Positions 24,199 to 33,721 of a stretch of DNA of 33,895 bases are shown here, in pieces. Position numbers and translations under genes: made by a program. The notes under the pieces were generated by a model. The model was not told the origin of the DNA. It saw nothing but the letters and a program-made list of their open reading frames with translations, and did no database searches. This DNA comes from an uncultured Clostridia bacterium (GTDB lineage: Bacteria > Bacillota > Clostridia > Lutisporales > Lutisporaceae). The stretch covers positions 1 to 33,895 of the forward strand of contig CALGKJ010000226.1 of the NCBI GenBank assembly GCA_937930535.1. Reading direction: 5' to 3'. Numbering within the stretch: the stretch's first letter is position 1; each line of letters begins with the position of its first letter.

Positions 24199-26190
24199 TT
24201 AGTACTTAAATCTAGATATATTTTCCTGCATTTCCTCTGCTAGTCTAGCAAGGGATTCGCTGGCATTTGAAATCTCTTCCATAGCCCCAGTTTGTTGTTC
24301 TACTGACTCGGACGCATGTTGAGCACCCTCTGCATTATTCTCTGCTATATTAGATAGATTTTTTATTATTTCAATAATTTCATTCTTTTTGTTTTCCATT
24401 TCAATTCCTGATCGGTTTAAGTCCTCAATAACCTTTTTCATATTTTCAATTGAGCTTGCTATTCCTTCAAACTTTTCATTTGTCGCTTCTACACTACTTG
24501 TCTGTGACATAACAACTTTTCCAACACTATTCATAGTTTTTACTGCATGATCGGTTTTGCTGGTTAAATCCTGAATAACTGCTGTTATTTCACCTGTAAA
24601 CGCATTTGATTTTTCCGCAAGCTTTCTTATTTCGTCAGCTACAACCGCAAAGCCTCTTCCGGCTTCTCCTGCTCTAGCAGCTTCTATAGCTGCGTTTAGT
24701 GCCAATAGATTTGTTTGCTCTGCTATGCTTTTTATCATTTGGCTGGCATTTTCTATTTTCTCAGCTCTTTCATTGGTACTCATTATGATTTCATGTACTT
24801 CCCTTGATGCATTACTATTAATTTCAGTTTTTTCTACTAAGTCTTTTAGAATCTCAAAACCATCATCCTTTAACTTATTAACTTCATCAGCAGATGAATT
24901 TAGCCCCTTCATATATTCTAGATTTTTTTCAATAATACCGCCTAGCTGACTTACATAGAATACACCTTTTTCAGTGTCGGCAGCTTGATTAGCAGCTCCT
25001 TTTGCAATATCATCAATGGCTACAGCTACTATGTTTGCCGCTGCAACTGACTGCTGGCTTGTAGCTGTCAGCTCCTGTGATGAGGATGCAACCTGTTGAG
25101 AACTATCTGCAATATTTGCTATAAATGCTTTTAAACTATCCAATATATTCTGAAATGATAGAGCCAGCTTTCCTATCTCGTCTTTTCTTAATAATAGTTT
25201 TTTCGGTAAGCTGCTTGTTATATCCAACCTAGCCAGTTTCTCATTATAACTCATTATCTGTTTTATTGGTCTTGTTATAAAATTAGATACCATTAAGGAC
25301 AATCCAACCATAACAAGTGAAATTAAGAGTATTAACATTGCAAAAGCCTTATAAAGACTGGTTACTTTTCCTAACAAGAGACTCCTAGGTATCTCTACAA
25401 CCAATTTCCAGTTTAAAGTGTTATCAATTTTAGTGTAGAACAGATAAACACTTTCTCCATTAATTTCAGCCTCTATTATTCCATTGTCATTTTTTAAAAT
25501 CTCAGTATTATGCTTATTGAGTTCCTTATAAACTCCTTCAGTACCCTCTGCTATATTTTCTTTCATTGCAACATCAGTGTTTCTATGAGCTATAATCATG
25601 CCTTGGTTATTGACTATCCATCCAAATCCCTTTTGTTCAATACTAATGCTATCTGATATTGAAGTAATCTTACTCAAAGGTAATGCTGCTGATATAACAC
25701 CAACTTTATTTCCTTGATAGTCCTTTATTACTTGGGCAACAGAAACTATTATGTTTCCTGATGATTTAGCTAAAAATGGATTTGTAACATAGCTGTCCAG
25801 CCCATTTTGAAAGATCTCTTTCATGTATGGACTCGTTGATAAGTCAAGCGTCGCTCCTGTGGTAGCCCAAGCTTTTCCGTCAGGTTTAACCAACGCTAAA
25901 GATTCATATGCACTATCCTTAGTTACTCTTTTTAAAAATTCCTGAGATGCTTCAACATTCATTTCTTTAAGAGTATCATACTCTGCAATATGCTTTATTT
26001 CACTTATACGTGCTGCAATATACTCTGAAACTGTTTTCGCATTTGACACTACTACTTCATTGCTCAAGACCTCGGAAATATCCTTTAGTGAAGTTCTGGT
26101 AAAATTTGATAGCAATAAACCAGAGAGGACGAACAACACTATACTGATGATGGAAAATACAATAGTAATTTTGGAACTTAGTTTTTTCAT
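24199..26190 (-). CDS. Methyl-accepting chemotaxis protein with Cache sensor
   Basis: 663 aa from the ATG; an upstream GTG would contain the ribosome site AGGAGTG. Membrane helix 1 (about 8-30) precedes a Cache-type extracellular sensor (about 35-265) with [22 protein letters not shown] and [14 protein letters not shown]. Helix 2 (about 275-300), HAMP (about 300-355) and a long coiled-coil signalling domain follow. The conserved hairpin tip [30 protein letters not shown] is interrupted here only for brevity: its core residues [11 protein letters not shown] are intact. It should signal to CheA via CheW. The ligand is unknown. It is a single-gene unit; no che genes are in the window. The 331-bp upstream gap (26191-26521) holds only the degV terminator. 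Confidence 0.95.
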   Translation of the reverse strand: MKKLSSKITIVFSIISIVLFVLSGLLLSNFTRTSLKDISEVLSNEVVVSNAKTVSEYIAARISEIKHIAEYDTLKEMNVEASQEFLKRVTKDSAYESLALVKPDGKAWATTGATLDLSTSPYMKEIFQNGLDSYVTNPFLAKSSGNIIVSVAQVIKDYQGNKVGVISAALPLSKITSISDSISIEQKGFGWIVNNQGMIIAHRNTDVAMKENIAEGTEGVYKELNKHNTEILKNDNGIIEAEINGESVYLFYTKIDNTLNWKLVVEIPRSLLLGKVTSLYKAFAMLILLISLVMVGLSLMVSNFITRPIKQIMSYNEKLARLDITSSLPKKLLLRKDEIGKLALSFQNILDSLKAFIANIADSSQQVASSSQELTATSQQSVAAANIVAVAIDDIAKGAANQAADTEKGVFYVSQLGGIIEKNLEYMKGLNSSADEVNKLKDDGFEILKDLVEKTEINSNASREVHEIIMSTNERAEKIENASQMIKSIAEQTNLLALNAAIEAARAGEAGRGFAVVADEIRKLAEKSNAFTGEITAVIQDLTSKTDHAVKTMNSVGKVVMSQTSSVEATNEKFEGIASSIENMKKVIEDLNRSGIEMENKKNEIIEIIKNLSNIAENNAEGAQHASESVEQQTGAMEEISNASESLARLAEEMQENISRFKY

Positions 26191-26460
26191 ACTTAATTCA
26201 CTCCTCACATAAATTAGCTATTCCAGATGTTCTGTATAGCTTGTATAACTAAAGTGCTACTCACTCTATACTTATGTATCTTCCATAGCTGTCTTCTTTA
26301 GAAAATCATATTTGGTTTACATAATATATCTCTAATATATATTCGACACTGTTGGCTTTTTACCTTCTCATTTAGAATTTATTGAATGGTATATTTTATA
26401 ACATATTTGTTAATATTTTATAGTTACAAATCGACTAATGTATATAATTTAATCCGTCAA

Positions 26461-26498
26461 AAAATAAATGACTACCTAAACTGTGTCTAGGTAGTCAT
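26461..26498 (-). terminator. Rho-independent terminator after the DegV gene
   Basis: ATGACTACCTA pairs perfectly with TAGGTAGTCAT across a 9-nt loop, and reading minus strand it is followed by TTTATTTTTT. It starts 23 bp after the DegV stop. Confidence 0.88.
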
Positions 26499-26521
26499 AA
26501 CTTCATTATGATATATTTTTC

Positions 26522-27475
26522 CTACTGCTTATTTGCATACTTTTTTAGAAATTCATTTTTCTTTTGAATAAGCCCATTTACTTCATTGATTAACAGATTG
26601 TCTTTCATATGATCTTTTTCAGCGAAATACATTGAGATAGCACCTAATCCCACATGGGTCCCAACAGCAACCCCCATTTGCATAATAAAAATATCACCAG
26701 TAAAGTCAGATTCATTTATTACTTTTAGCTTTAAGTTCTCAGCATAGGTTATATCCGAAGTATAGCCGATAATAATAAAATCCGTAAGCTCAGGGTCGTT
26801 TCTTTTGATAAACTCTGTAACATAATGCTGCAGTACTTTCTTTCGTCCTCTTTCTTTTGCTACAATTGAACCCTTACCTTTTTTCATTGACATAATTGGT
26901 TTAAGCTTCAACAGTTTCCCAATAAATGCACTGGCATTGGTAAGTCTGCCGCTCTTTATCAGATGATCCAAGTCGTCCACTGATAGAAAATGTTTTATAT
27001 TAGTTTTATAGGTTTCATTAAAATCTACAAGTTCTTCAAAGCTAGCACCATTTTCTATTAATCTTGCACTTTTTATTATTAGCCAACCGCTTCCATGACT
27101 CATGCATTTCGAATCTACTATATGAATTTTTATTTTTGAGTCAAGGCTTTCCTCATAAAAATAGTCTTTTGCAATTACTGCCGATTGATACGAACCGCTT
27201 GTACCACTTGACATACAAATACATAGTATTGAGTCATATCCTTTTTCAACAGACTGCCTCATTATATTTAAATAGTCTACAGGACTTGGCATTCCAGTTG
27301 TCGGTTCTTTCGCAAGCTCCTCAATGATGCTGTAGAAATCATCCGGTTTAATATCTATTCTATCTTTATATACCTTATCATCTATACTTATAGTAAGGGA
27401 CGCCAAGCTAATATCATATTTATCCAGTATTTCCTGAGATAAATCACAAGTAGAATCAGCAATAATCTTTATCAT
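26522..27475 (-). CDS. DegV/FakB fatty-acid-binding family protein
   Basis: 317 aa from the ATG six bases after AGGAGG; an in-frame 15-residue extension has no ribosome site. Family signatures are IKIIADSTCDLS at the start, GMPSPVDYLN, MSSGTSGSYQSA, VDSKCMSHGSG and SGRLTNASAFIG. DegV/FakB proteins bind a fatty acid in their core and present it to the FakA kinase for acyl-phosphate synthesis. No fakA is in the window, so the biological role here is inferred from family only. Probably monocistronic. Confidence 0.92.
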   Translation of the reverse strand: MIKIIADSTCDLSQEILDKYDISLASLTISIDDKVYKDRIDIKPDDFYSIIEELAKEPTTGMPSPVDYLNIMRQSVEKGYDSILCICMSSGTSGSYQSAVIAKDYFYEESLDSKIKIHIVDSKCMSHGSGWLIIKSARLIENGASFEELVDFNETYKTNIKHFLSVDDLDHLIKSGRLTNASAFIGKLLKLKPIMSMKKGKGSIVAKERGRKKVLQHYVTEFIKRNDPELTDFIIIGYTSDITYAENLKLKVINESDFTGDIFIMQMGVAVGTHVGLGAISMYFAEKDHMKDNLLINEVNGLIQKKNEFLKKYANKQ

Positions 27476-27653
27476 ATTTTTCCTCCTATTTTTCAAGAAT
27501 AATATTATACAAGTCACCATAAATATTTTACATAATAATCAGGCGAGAATATTTCCGGAAGATAATTTTGCACCCTCCTGAATAAAAATTCATATTTATA
27601 TCACATATTTTAACATAGACTTTATTTCTTTAAAATGAAAACTTGTACTAATG

Positions 27654-27691
27654 GCAAAAAATAAAAAACTACTGAATACTCACTCAGTAGT
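27654..27691 (-). terminator. Terminator downstream of tRNA-Leu
   Basis: ACTACTGA pairs with TCAGTAGT across an 8-nt loop, and on the minus strand it is followed by TTTTTTATTTTTT. It begins 12 bp after the tRNA 3' end. Confidence 0.88.
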
Positions 27692-27703
27692 CGATATTCA
27701 ATA

Positions 27704-27787
27704 TGGTGCGATCGATGGGACTTGAACCCATACGGTGTAACCACACGCCCCTCAAACGTGCGCGTCTGCCAGTTCCGCCACGATCGC
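27704..27787 (-). tRNA. tRNA-Leu (anticodon GAG)
   Basis: 84 nt including an encoded CCA. The acceptor stem GCGATCG/CGATCGC pairs fully, and the discriminator is A. The D-arm has GGCGGAACTGGCAGAC, the anticodon stem CACGT/GCGTG encloses loop TTGAGGG with anticodon GAG, and a long class II variable arm (TGTGGTTACACC) precedes the T-arm ATGGG-TTCAAGT-CCCAT. It reads CUC and CUU codons. It has its own consensus promoter and terminator, so it is a single-gene unit. Confidence 0.97.
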
Positions 27788-27837
27788 ATTTGTTTGGAAG
27801 TACTTAAGACATAGTGTCACCGTACATCACAAAGTAT

Positions 27838-27866
27838 ATTATATATATAAATATATAATGTGTCAA
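27838..27866 (-). promoter_or_regulatory. Consensus sigma-A promoter of tRNA-Leu
   Basis: A perfect TTGACA and a perfect TATAAT are separated by exactly 17 bp on the minus strand. The predicted start is near 27831, about 44 nt upstream of the mature tRNA 5' end. Confidence 0.92.
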
Positions 27867-27911
27867 TATATATTTGATTTGCAACTATGGATATTTTTGT
27901 TTTTATATCCC

Positions 27912-29555
27912 CTACTTGCCTTGTTTGGAAATAAACCATTTATTAATATTGCGAAACTGATTAAAGGAATCTGGTTGTATGTCGCCTTTAACCTTATTTC
28001 TTACAACTATTGCACCCTCTCTGAAAAATAAGCTTATGCATGGCACTTCCTCAACAAAGCCATCTTGAATTTTTTGATATATTTCTTTTCTTCTATTATC
28101 ATCTGTAACTGTATGTGCCTGATACAGCAAATCATCAAAATCTGTGTTGGAGTAGGAGTAATAGTTTTTGCCCAGAGCTATCTGTGTGCTGTGAAATGCA
28201 AAGGATAGATCCTGAGTAAATGCAAGATTATATCCTGTTAGAACAGCATCAAACTGTTTACTTTCAAGGGCAAGCTTGGTATCTGCATAAGTAAAATACC
28301 TGATGTTTACTGAGAAGCCGATTTCCTCAAGATATTTTTTTATATCCTCAGCGGCCTTTTTTCTAAACTCATTTTCTGAGTTTGTTGTCAGGGTAAATTT
28401 CAAAGTTTGTGTTGCTCCATCAACATTGCGCTCCAGAATCTTATCGCCGTTTGTATCCGAAAAGCCCGCTTCTTTCAAAAGCCTTTCTGCATCGGTCTTA
28501 CTATGCATAATACTCCTTCCAGCTTTATCATAAAGCCATGAGGAGGGATTGATGGGTGCATCAACTATAACAGCATTGCCTAATAAATATTTATCCACAA
28601 GCACTCTTCGATTAATGGCGTGAAGCATAGCTTTTCTGACATTTTTATCGGCGAAAATGGGGTTATTATGGTTAAGTCCGATAAAATCATAGTACATGGA
28701 AATATACTCATAAGCACTTACATCCTTTAACTCTCTATACTTTTCCCAATCATAGGATAAAGTATTTAGTATATCCAACTCCTTAGTCTGAAATGCTGTA
28801 GAAAAAGCCTCCACATCATTTACAAACATTACCTTTAGATTTTGTATATAGGGATTGGATATAGCTTCTCCATTTGAATTCTTAGACAGCTTTACCCATT
28901 TATCATTTTGTTCTAGCTCCATATGCTTAAGCCTGCTGTATTGTGATATTTTGTATGCTCCACTGCTGACAGGAACGATACCAGTCCCTTTGCCAAAGCT
29001 ATGCTCAGGTATTATTGGAATAGTCAGCATATCAACAGCATACGTAAAAGGCTGATCGAATATTATACTTATATTTTTTGTATCAATAGCTTTATAGGAG
29101 TATATGTGCTCTAGATTGCTTTTATATATGGAAGCTGCGGACGCTTTTATAGTATCCAGAGAGTATATTACATCCTTAGCAGTTATGGGCTGATTATCAC
29201 TCCAATAGATATCGTCTCTTAGCTTTATCCTATATTCTGATGTTCCCTCTATAAAATCCCAGCTTTGTGCAAGCACAGGCTTTATTTTTAGTTTTTCATC
29301 ATACTCCAGCAAGCGTTCAAACAGCAAACAGGATATGTCTGCAAAACTTTTGCTGTCACTTGTCAACGGATTTAATTCCTTTGGCTCTATTGTGCCTATT
29401 ATCATAGTACCCCCAAGGGTAGGCTTCTCGTCAACCACTGTTATTTTTGATTCATCTTCAGGCTCAATATCCTCCTTGGTACATGATGTAGCAGAAAAAA
29501 CAAGCATAGCAGCTAAAAGCATGCATAGAAATTTCCTTAGTATATTTCTAATCAT
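27912..29555 (-). CDS. Peptide/nickel-type ABC transporter substrate-binding lipoprotein
   Basis: 547 aa. A signal peptide with lipobox SATSC (lipidated C25) precedes an SBP_bac_5 (OppA/DppA-like) domain: GGTMIIGTIEPKELNPL, LAQSWDFIEGTSEYRIKLRDDIYWSDNQPITAKDVIYSLD, then AMLHAINRRVLVDKYLLG. It should capture peptides or similar solutes outside the membrane for an ABC importer. No permease or ATPase gene lies next to it, so it is an orphan in this window. The ATG has only a weak ribosome site. The tandem hairpin repeat lies between it and the upstream lytic transglycosylase gene. Confidence 0.92.
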   Translation of the reverse strand: MIRNILRKFLCMLLAAMLVFSATSCTKEDIEPEDESKITVVDEKPTLGGTMIIGTIEPKELNPLTSDSKSFADISCLLFERLLEYDEKLKIKPVLAQSWDFIEGTSEYRIKLRDDIYWSDNQPITAKDVIYSLDTIKASAASIYKSNLEHIYSYKAIDTKNISIIFDQPFTYAVDMLTIPIIPEHSFGKGTGIVPVSSGAYKISQYSRLKHMELEQNDKWVKLSKNSNGEAISNPYIQNLKVMFVNDVEAFSTAFQTKELDILNTLSYDWEKYRELKDVSAYEYISMYYDFIGLNHNNPIFADKNVRKAMLHAINRRVLVDKYLLGNAVIVDAPINPSSWLYDKAGRSIMHSKTDAERLLKEAGFSDTNGDKILERNVDGATQTLKFTLTTNSENEFRKKAAEDIKKYLEEIGFSVNIRYFTYADTKLALESKQFDAVLTGYNLAFTQDLSFAFHSTQIALGKNYYSYSNTDFDDLLYQAHTVTDDNRRKEIYQKIQDGFVEEVPCISLFFREGAIVVRNKVKGDIQPDSFNQFRNINKWFISKQGK

Positions 29556-29581
29556 TTAATCTCGCCATCCTCTGTATTATT

Positions 29582-29785
29582 ATAGATAACCAACTCTAAA
29601 GCTCAAAATTCTTTTCGCTAAGAGTTGCTAATCTATTTGTGAGAAACAACTGGATATATTTAATTTTGTAGTTGTTTCTCTTAATAGATAACCAACTCTA
29701 AAGCTCAAAATTCTTTTCGCTAAGAGTTGCTAATCTATTTGTGAGAAACAACTGGATATATTTAATTTTGTAGTTGTTTCTCTAT
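29582..29785. repeat. 102-bp tandem direct repeat, two copies, each with two hairpins
   Basis: Units 29582-29683 and 29684-29785 are identical over the first 99 bp. Each contains an imperfect dyad (ATAGATAACCAACTCT with AGAGTTGCTAATCTAT, 14 of 16) and a perfect 11-bp dyad (GAGAAACAACT with AGTTGTTTCTC). No T-run follows, so they are not terminators. The second unit contains the last seven codons and stop of the adjacent lytic transglycosylase gene; the first is noncoding. Confidence 0.95.
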
Positions 29786-30349
29786 AGTCCATTTGTACAG
29801 CTTTTTATATATCTTATAATTTTTTCTCACTCTCTCTACAAATTCGCGGGTCTCCTTAAAGGGTATCAGATCTAGCGTAGTGCCGCTGGGGCTGAACCTT
29901 TCATCCTTAAGCCACTTGTCTACATTGCCCATACCTCCATTGTAAGCAGCTAAAACCAGCTTATAATCACTTTGATAGTATTTACAAAGATGCTTTAAAT
30001 ACCAGCATCCAAGCATTATATTAACCTCTGGATCATAAAGCATGTTATCGTTATAATTTTCAATTTTGAGCTTTTCAGCTATCCATCTTCCAGTTGCTGG
30101 AGTAACCTGCATCAATCCCCTTGCACCTTTTCTTGATTCAGCAAAGGCATAAAAATTACTCTCGGTTTTTATTACTGCTGCTACCAGCGGTGCGTCAATA
30201 TCATACTTTTCAGAGTACTTAACTATAATTTTTTCAAAACGCAGCGGATACAAAAGCTTCAAAACCTGAGGTATACTATAAAAGATAAAATATACAATTC
30301 CCAATATAATAAAAAGCCTTATTATTCTGCTTAAACCTTTTATACGCAA
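29762..30349 (-). CDS. Membrane-anchored lytic transglycosylase, SLT domain
   Basis: 195 aa. An N-terminal membrane helix (IIRLFIILGIVYFIFYSI) acts as anchor or signal. The Slt domain follows: catalytic Glu in IKTESNFYAF, ARGLMQVTPATGRWIAE, INIMLGCWYLKHL-type segment and VLAAYNGGMGNV. It cleaves peptidoglycan outside the membrane. The start is TTG, eight bases after AGGGGAG and three bases after the coaE stop, so it is coupled to coaE. The C-terminal codons (IEKQLQN) come from the 102-bp repeat element, so the end of the protein was probably defined by that element. Confidence 0.9.
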   Translation of the reverse strand: MRIKGLSRIIRLFIILGIVYFIFYSIPQVLKLLYPLRFEKIIVKYSEKYDIDAPLVAAVIKTESNFYAFAESRKGARGLMQVTPATGRWIAEKLKIENYNDNMLYDPEVNIMLGCWYLKHLCKYYQSDYKLVLAAYNGGMGNVDKWLKDERFSPSGTTLDLIPFKETREFVERVRKNYKIYKKLYKWTIEKQLQN

Positions 30350-30352
30350 TTA

Positions 30353-30952
30353 TTAATCTCCCCTAGTTACCTTATTCCATATTTCTCCTATAAATTTTCT
30401 TACTTCCGATATAGGCTTATTATTATCTATTATTATATCTGCATATTCCATTCTCTGCTCATTGGTAAGCTGTGCTTTGATTCTGTTTATAGAATCCTCA
30501 TATGCAAATTTATCCCTCTCCATAAGCCGCTGTATCTGAGTTTCTCTATTTACTGTTACCATCCATACCTGGTCAACATATCTGTGCAATCCCATTTCTA
30601 TTAGTATTGCAGCATCTACAACTACGACCCTGCACATATTCTTTCTTAAAAGCTCTATTTCTTGTCTGACAAGTCTCACAATTTCAGGGTGAGTTATGCT
30701 ATTTAGTATATTTAGCTTTTCTTTATTAGAAAATACCATATTTCCAAGCTTTTTCCTATTTATATCTCCATTAGGCATTAAAATATCCTTACCAAAGCAC
30801 TGGATTATTTTCTCATATGCCTGCTCTCCCTTGCTTACCACCTTGCGTGAAATAATATCAGCATCAATTATGACTGCCCCAAGCTCTTTTAATATCTCTG
30901 ATACTGTGCTTTTCCCACTGGCTATGCCACCTGTCAATCCAATAACTCTCAT
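30353..30952 (-). CDS. coaE: Dephospho-CoA kinase
   Basis: 199 aa from the ATG behind GGGGTGA; an upstream in-frame start lacks a ribosome site. It has the P-loop GLTGGIASGKST at the N terminus, then IDADIISRKVV, DAAILIEMGLH and MERDKFAYEDSINRIKAQL, all typical of CoaE. It phosphorylates dephospho-CoA at the 3' hydroxyl, the last step of CoA synthesis, in the cytoplasm. It lies 68 bp downstream of polA and just before the lytic transglycosylase gene, an order common in Clostridia. Confidence 0.96.
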   Translation of the reverse strand: MRVIGLTGGIASGKSTVSEILKELGAVIIDADIISRKVVSKGEQAYEKIIQCFGKDILMPNGDINRKKLGNMVFSNKEKLNILNSITHPEIVRLVRQEIELLRKNMCRVVVVDAAILIEMGLHRYVDQVWMVTVNRETQIQRLMERDKFAYEDSINRIKAQLTNEQRMEYADIIIDNNKPISEVRKFIGEIWNKVTRGD

Positions 30953-31020
30953 TTTATCACCCCACATATTTTGCTGCAAGTATTTGTGTAAAATAAATTG
31001 ATGGTTGCTTCCTATAAATA

Positions 31021-33633
31021 CTATTTTGCTTCGTACCAGTTTTTCCCTAGGTTAACATCTACGGTCAGTGGCACTTTAAGCTCATATGCCTCTTCCATGC
31101 ACTTTTTCACTAAAGCTTTAACTATTTCTACTTCGGTCTTGTGAGTTTCAACTATAAGCTCGTCGTGAACCTGTAGAATAAGCTTTGACCTCAGTTTTTT
31201 ATCAGTCAATTCTTTATATACCTTTACCATAGCTATTTTAATAATATCTGCTGCACTTCCCTGTATGGGTGTATTCATTGCCATTCGCTCGCCGAAGTTT
31301 CTCTGTATTGCGTTCTTAGAGCTAATTTCAGGTATGTATCTCATTCTATTCATTATTGTTGTAACATATCCTTTTTCCTTAGCTTGTGCTACTATCTTAT
31401 CCATATAGATTTTAATTCCTGGATATCTGTTAAGATAATTGTCTATATACATCTTAGCTTCTTTTTTAGTTATGTTCAAATCCTTTGATAAACCAAAATC
31501 ACTGATTCCATATACTATACCAAAGTTTACAGCCTTTGCCCTTGAACGCATAATAGGAGTTACCTCATCTATGGGTACCCCAAAAACCTCCGAGGCTGTT
31601 CTTGTATGTATATCCTGATTTTTTACAAAGGCATCAATAAAGCTAGGGTCATCAGATATATGGGCAAGAACTCTAAGCTCAATCTGTGAGTAATCTGCAT
31701 CAACAAGTATATAGTCATCATTGGTTGGAATAAATACCTTCCTTATCTGTCTGCCATTTTCGGTTTTGATAGGAATATTTTGAAGGTTTGGTTCAGTGCT
31801 GCTTAATCTTCCGGTTGCGGTAACTGTTTGATTTAACTTGCTGTGTATCTTTCCCGTCACAGGATTAATTATGTTAATCAGTCCATCAACATATGTAGAT
31901 TTAAGCTTTACCAATTGTCTGTATTCCAATATTTTTTCGATTATTGGATGTTTTTCAATTAGTGCCTCCAATACTTCTACATCTGTAGAATAACCAGTTT
32001 TGGTTTTTTTGATTACTGGCAGTCCCAGTTTATCAAAAAGTATTGCACCTAACTGCTTGGTAGAATTAATATTAAACTGTTCTCCTGCTTCAAGATAAAT
32101 ACTATCTGTCAAGGAATCTATTTGAGTCGAAAACTCTATTGACAGCTTTTCCAGCATAGATTTATCCACCTTAAAGCCTTCCTGCTCCATATCTGCTAAA
32201 ACGCTTACCAAGGGCAGTTCAATTTGGTAGTATAAATCCAGCATATTAAGTTTTTTCAGCTCCTCATGCAGCCTGCTGTTAAGCTCAAAAATAGCTTTTA
32301 CGCCACCGCAATAGCTGTTTATAGTATCAGCACCCTTGCCTTGATAATTTTCTATTTGTATTCCACATATTTCAAAGTAAATATCACTAAGACTATAATT
32401 ATTCTTTGAAGGATTCAGTACATATGCCGCTATCATTGTATCAAAGCTTACGGGTTTCATGTCTATTCCAAGCTGTTTAAGCACAAGTATATCCTGCTTT
32501 ATATCATGGCTTATTTTATCTACAGCTTCATCCTCCATAAGCTCCTTCACGTAGTCTATAGCCGTATCATCCATTTTAAAATAGCATTGCCTCTCATCTA
32601 TGCAAGCAAATATATAGCTATCTGCTTTATTAGTATTCCAGCATATTTTAAATGCCAGCTGTCCTTTTTCTCTGACCTTGTTCACAAAAGCTTCTATAGT
32701 CTTTGAATCTGTAAACTCAACTATATTCAGAACCAAGCTTTCCTGTTCTTTCACTTCCCCGTTTGGCATAGGCAGCTTATCTATAAGATTTTTAAACTCC
32801 AGTTCGCTATATATTTCATAGAGTTTTTGCAGGTCGCACTCTTTAGCTTTAAAATCATCAAGCTGTACATCTACAGGAACATCCCTGATAATAGTTGCCA
32901 GTTTTTTTGAGAATATGGCTTGCTCTTTATATTGAATCAGATTTTCTCTAACCTTATTCTTCTTTACTGTCTCTGCATTATTAAGAACCTCTTCAAGCTT
33001 ATCAAACTGTTTAATAAGATCCAGTGCAGTTTTTTCCCCAATTCCCGGTACTCCCGGTATATTATCAGATGCGTCACCCATCAAGCCCTTCATATCTGCA
33101 ACCTGATCCGGTCTTATTTCATAGTCCTCCATAAGCTTTGCTTCATCATACTTAACAGTATCTGTAATTCCCTTTTTGGTTATAAGTACATTAACATTAG
33201 TGCTAATAAGCTGAAATGCGTCTCTGTCACCTGTGACTATTATGGTTTCAATTTTATTTGAATCCCCAAACATAGATAGTGTCCCAATAATATCATCTGC
33301 TTCATAGCCATCAAGCTCAACCTGTTTAATATTCATGGCTTCAATAACTTCCTTTAGTACCGGTATCTGTTCAGCCATTTCTGGAAGCATTTTTTTCCTG
33401 TTTGCCTTATAATCTGAGTATTCCTGATGTCGGAAGGTAGGAGCTTTTCTATCGAAAGCTATGGCTATATATTCAGGCTTCATCTCTCCAAGCAGCTTAT
33501 TCAGCATATTAATAAAGCCATAAATAACATTGGTGTGAAGCCCCTTTGAATTAGCAAAGTGCTGCGGTACTGAATGGAATGCTCTATGCATTAAGCTGTT
33601 ACCGTCGATTAGAATTAATTTTTCTTTTTTCAT
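31021..33633 (-). CDS. polA: DNA polymerase I
   Basis: 870 aa from the ATG eight bases after GGAGGGG; a 26-residue in-frame extension lacks a ribosome site. Domains: 5'-3' exonuclease (about 1-285: ILIDGNSLMHRAF, GYEADDIIGT, GDASDNIPGVPGIGEKTA), central 3'-5' exonuclease-like region (about 300-470), and polymerase (about 480-870) with motif A DYSQIELRVLAH, motif B RSRAKAVNFGIVYG and motif C QVHDELIVE. The central domain lacks the DxE catalytic pair at its start (reads FKICWN), so proofreading is probably absent, as in other Gram-positive Pol I. It repairs DNA and removes Okazaki primers. It is the first gene of polA-coaE-slt. Confidence 0.97.
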   Translation of the reverse strand: MKKEKLILIDGNSLMHRAFHSVPQHFANSKGLHTNVIYGFINMLNKLLGEMKPEYIAIAFDRKAPTFRHQEYSDYKANRKKMLPEMAEQIPVLKEVIEAMNIKQVELDGYEADDIIGTLSMFGDSNKIETIIVTGDRDAFQLISTNVNVLITKKGITDTVKYDEAKLMEDYEIRPDQVADMKGLMGDASDNIPGVPGIGEKTALDLIKQFDKLEEVLNNAETVKKNKVRENLIQYKEQAIFSKKLATIIRDVPVDVQLDDFKAKECDLQKLYEIYSELEFKNLIDKLPMPNGEVKEQESLVLNIVEFTDSKTIEAFVNKVREKGQLAFKICWNTNKADSYIFACIDERQCYFKMDDTAIDYVKELMEDEAVDKISHDIKQDILVLKQLGIDMKPVSFDTMIAAYVLNPSKNNYSLSDIYFEICGIQIENYQGKGADTINSYCGGVKAIFELNSRLHEELKKLNMLDLYYQIELPLVSVLADMEQEGFKVDKSMLEKLSIEFSTQIDSLTDSIYLEAGEQFNINSTKQLGAILFDKLGLPVIKKTKTGYSTDVEVLEALIEKHPIIEKILEYRQLVKLKSTYVDGLINIINPVTGKIHSKLNQTVTATGRLSSTEPNLQNIPIKTENGRQIRKVFIPTNDDYILVDADYSQIELRVLAHISDDPSFIDAFVKNQDIHTRTASEVFGVPIDEVTPIMRSRAKAVNFGIVYGISDFGLSKDLNITKKEAKMYIDNYLNRYPGIKIYMDKIVAQAKEKGYVTTIMNRMRYIPEISSKNAIQRNFGERMAMNTPIQGSAADIIKIAMVKVYKELTDKKLRSKLILQVHDELIVETHKTEVEIVKALVKKCMEEAYELKVPLTVDVNLGKNWYEAK

Positions 33634-33691
33634 TAAATGCCCCTCCACATATATCTCAATAGTTTGATTATATTTTTCACAATTTATTTGT

Positions 33692-33721
33692 ATTATAACT
33701 ATTATTTCCACTCAAATTCAA
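33692..33721 (-). promoter_or_regulatory. Sigma-A promoter of polA-coaE
   Basis: On the minus strand TTGAAT and a perfect TATAAT are 18 bp apart. The predicted start is near 33685, about 52 nt before the polA ATG. Confidence 0.65.

Noticed and set aside
26400-26450. Possible sigma-D-type promoter (TAAA...GTCGATTT) for the chemoreceptor gene
   Set aside because: The spacing is about 12 bp, shorter than the 14-16 expected, and the site is more than 200 bp from the gene.
29582-29785. Rho-independent terminators
   Set aside because: Strong stems but no following T-runs in either direction.
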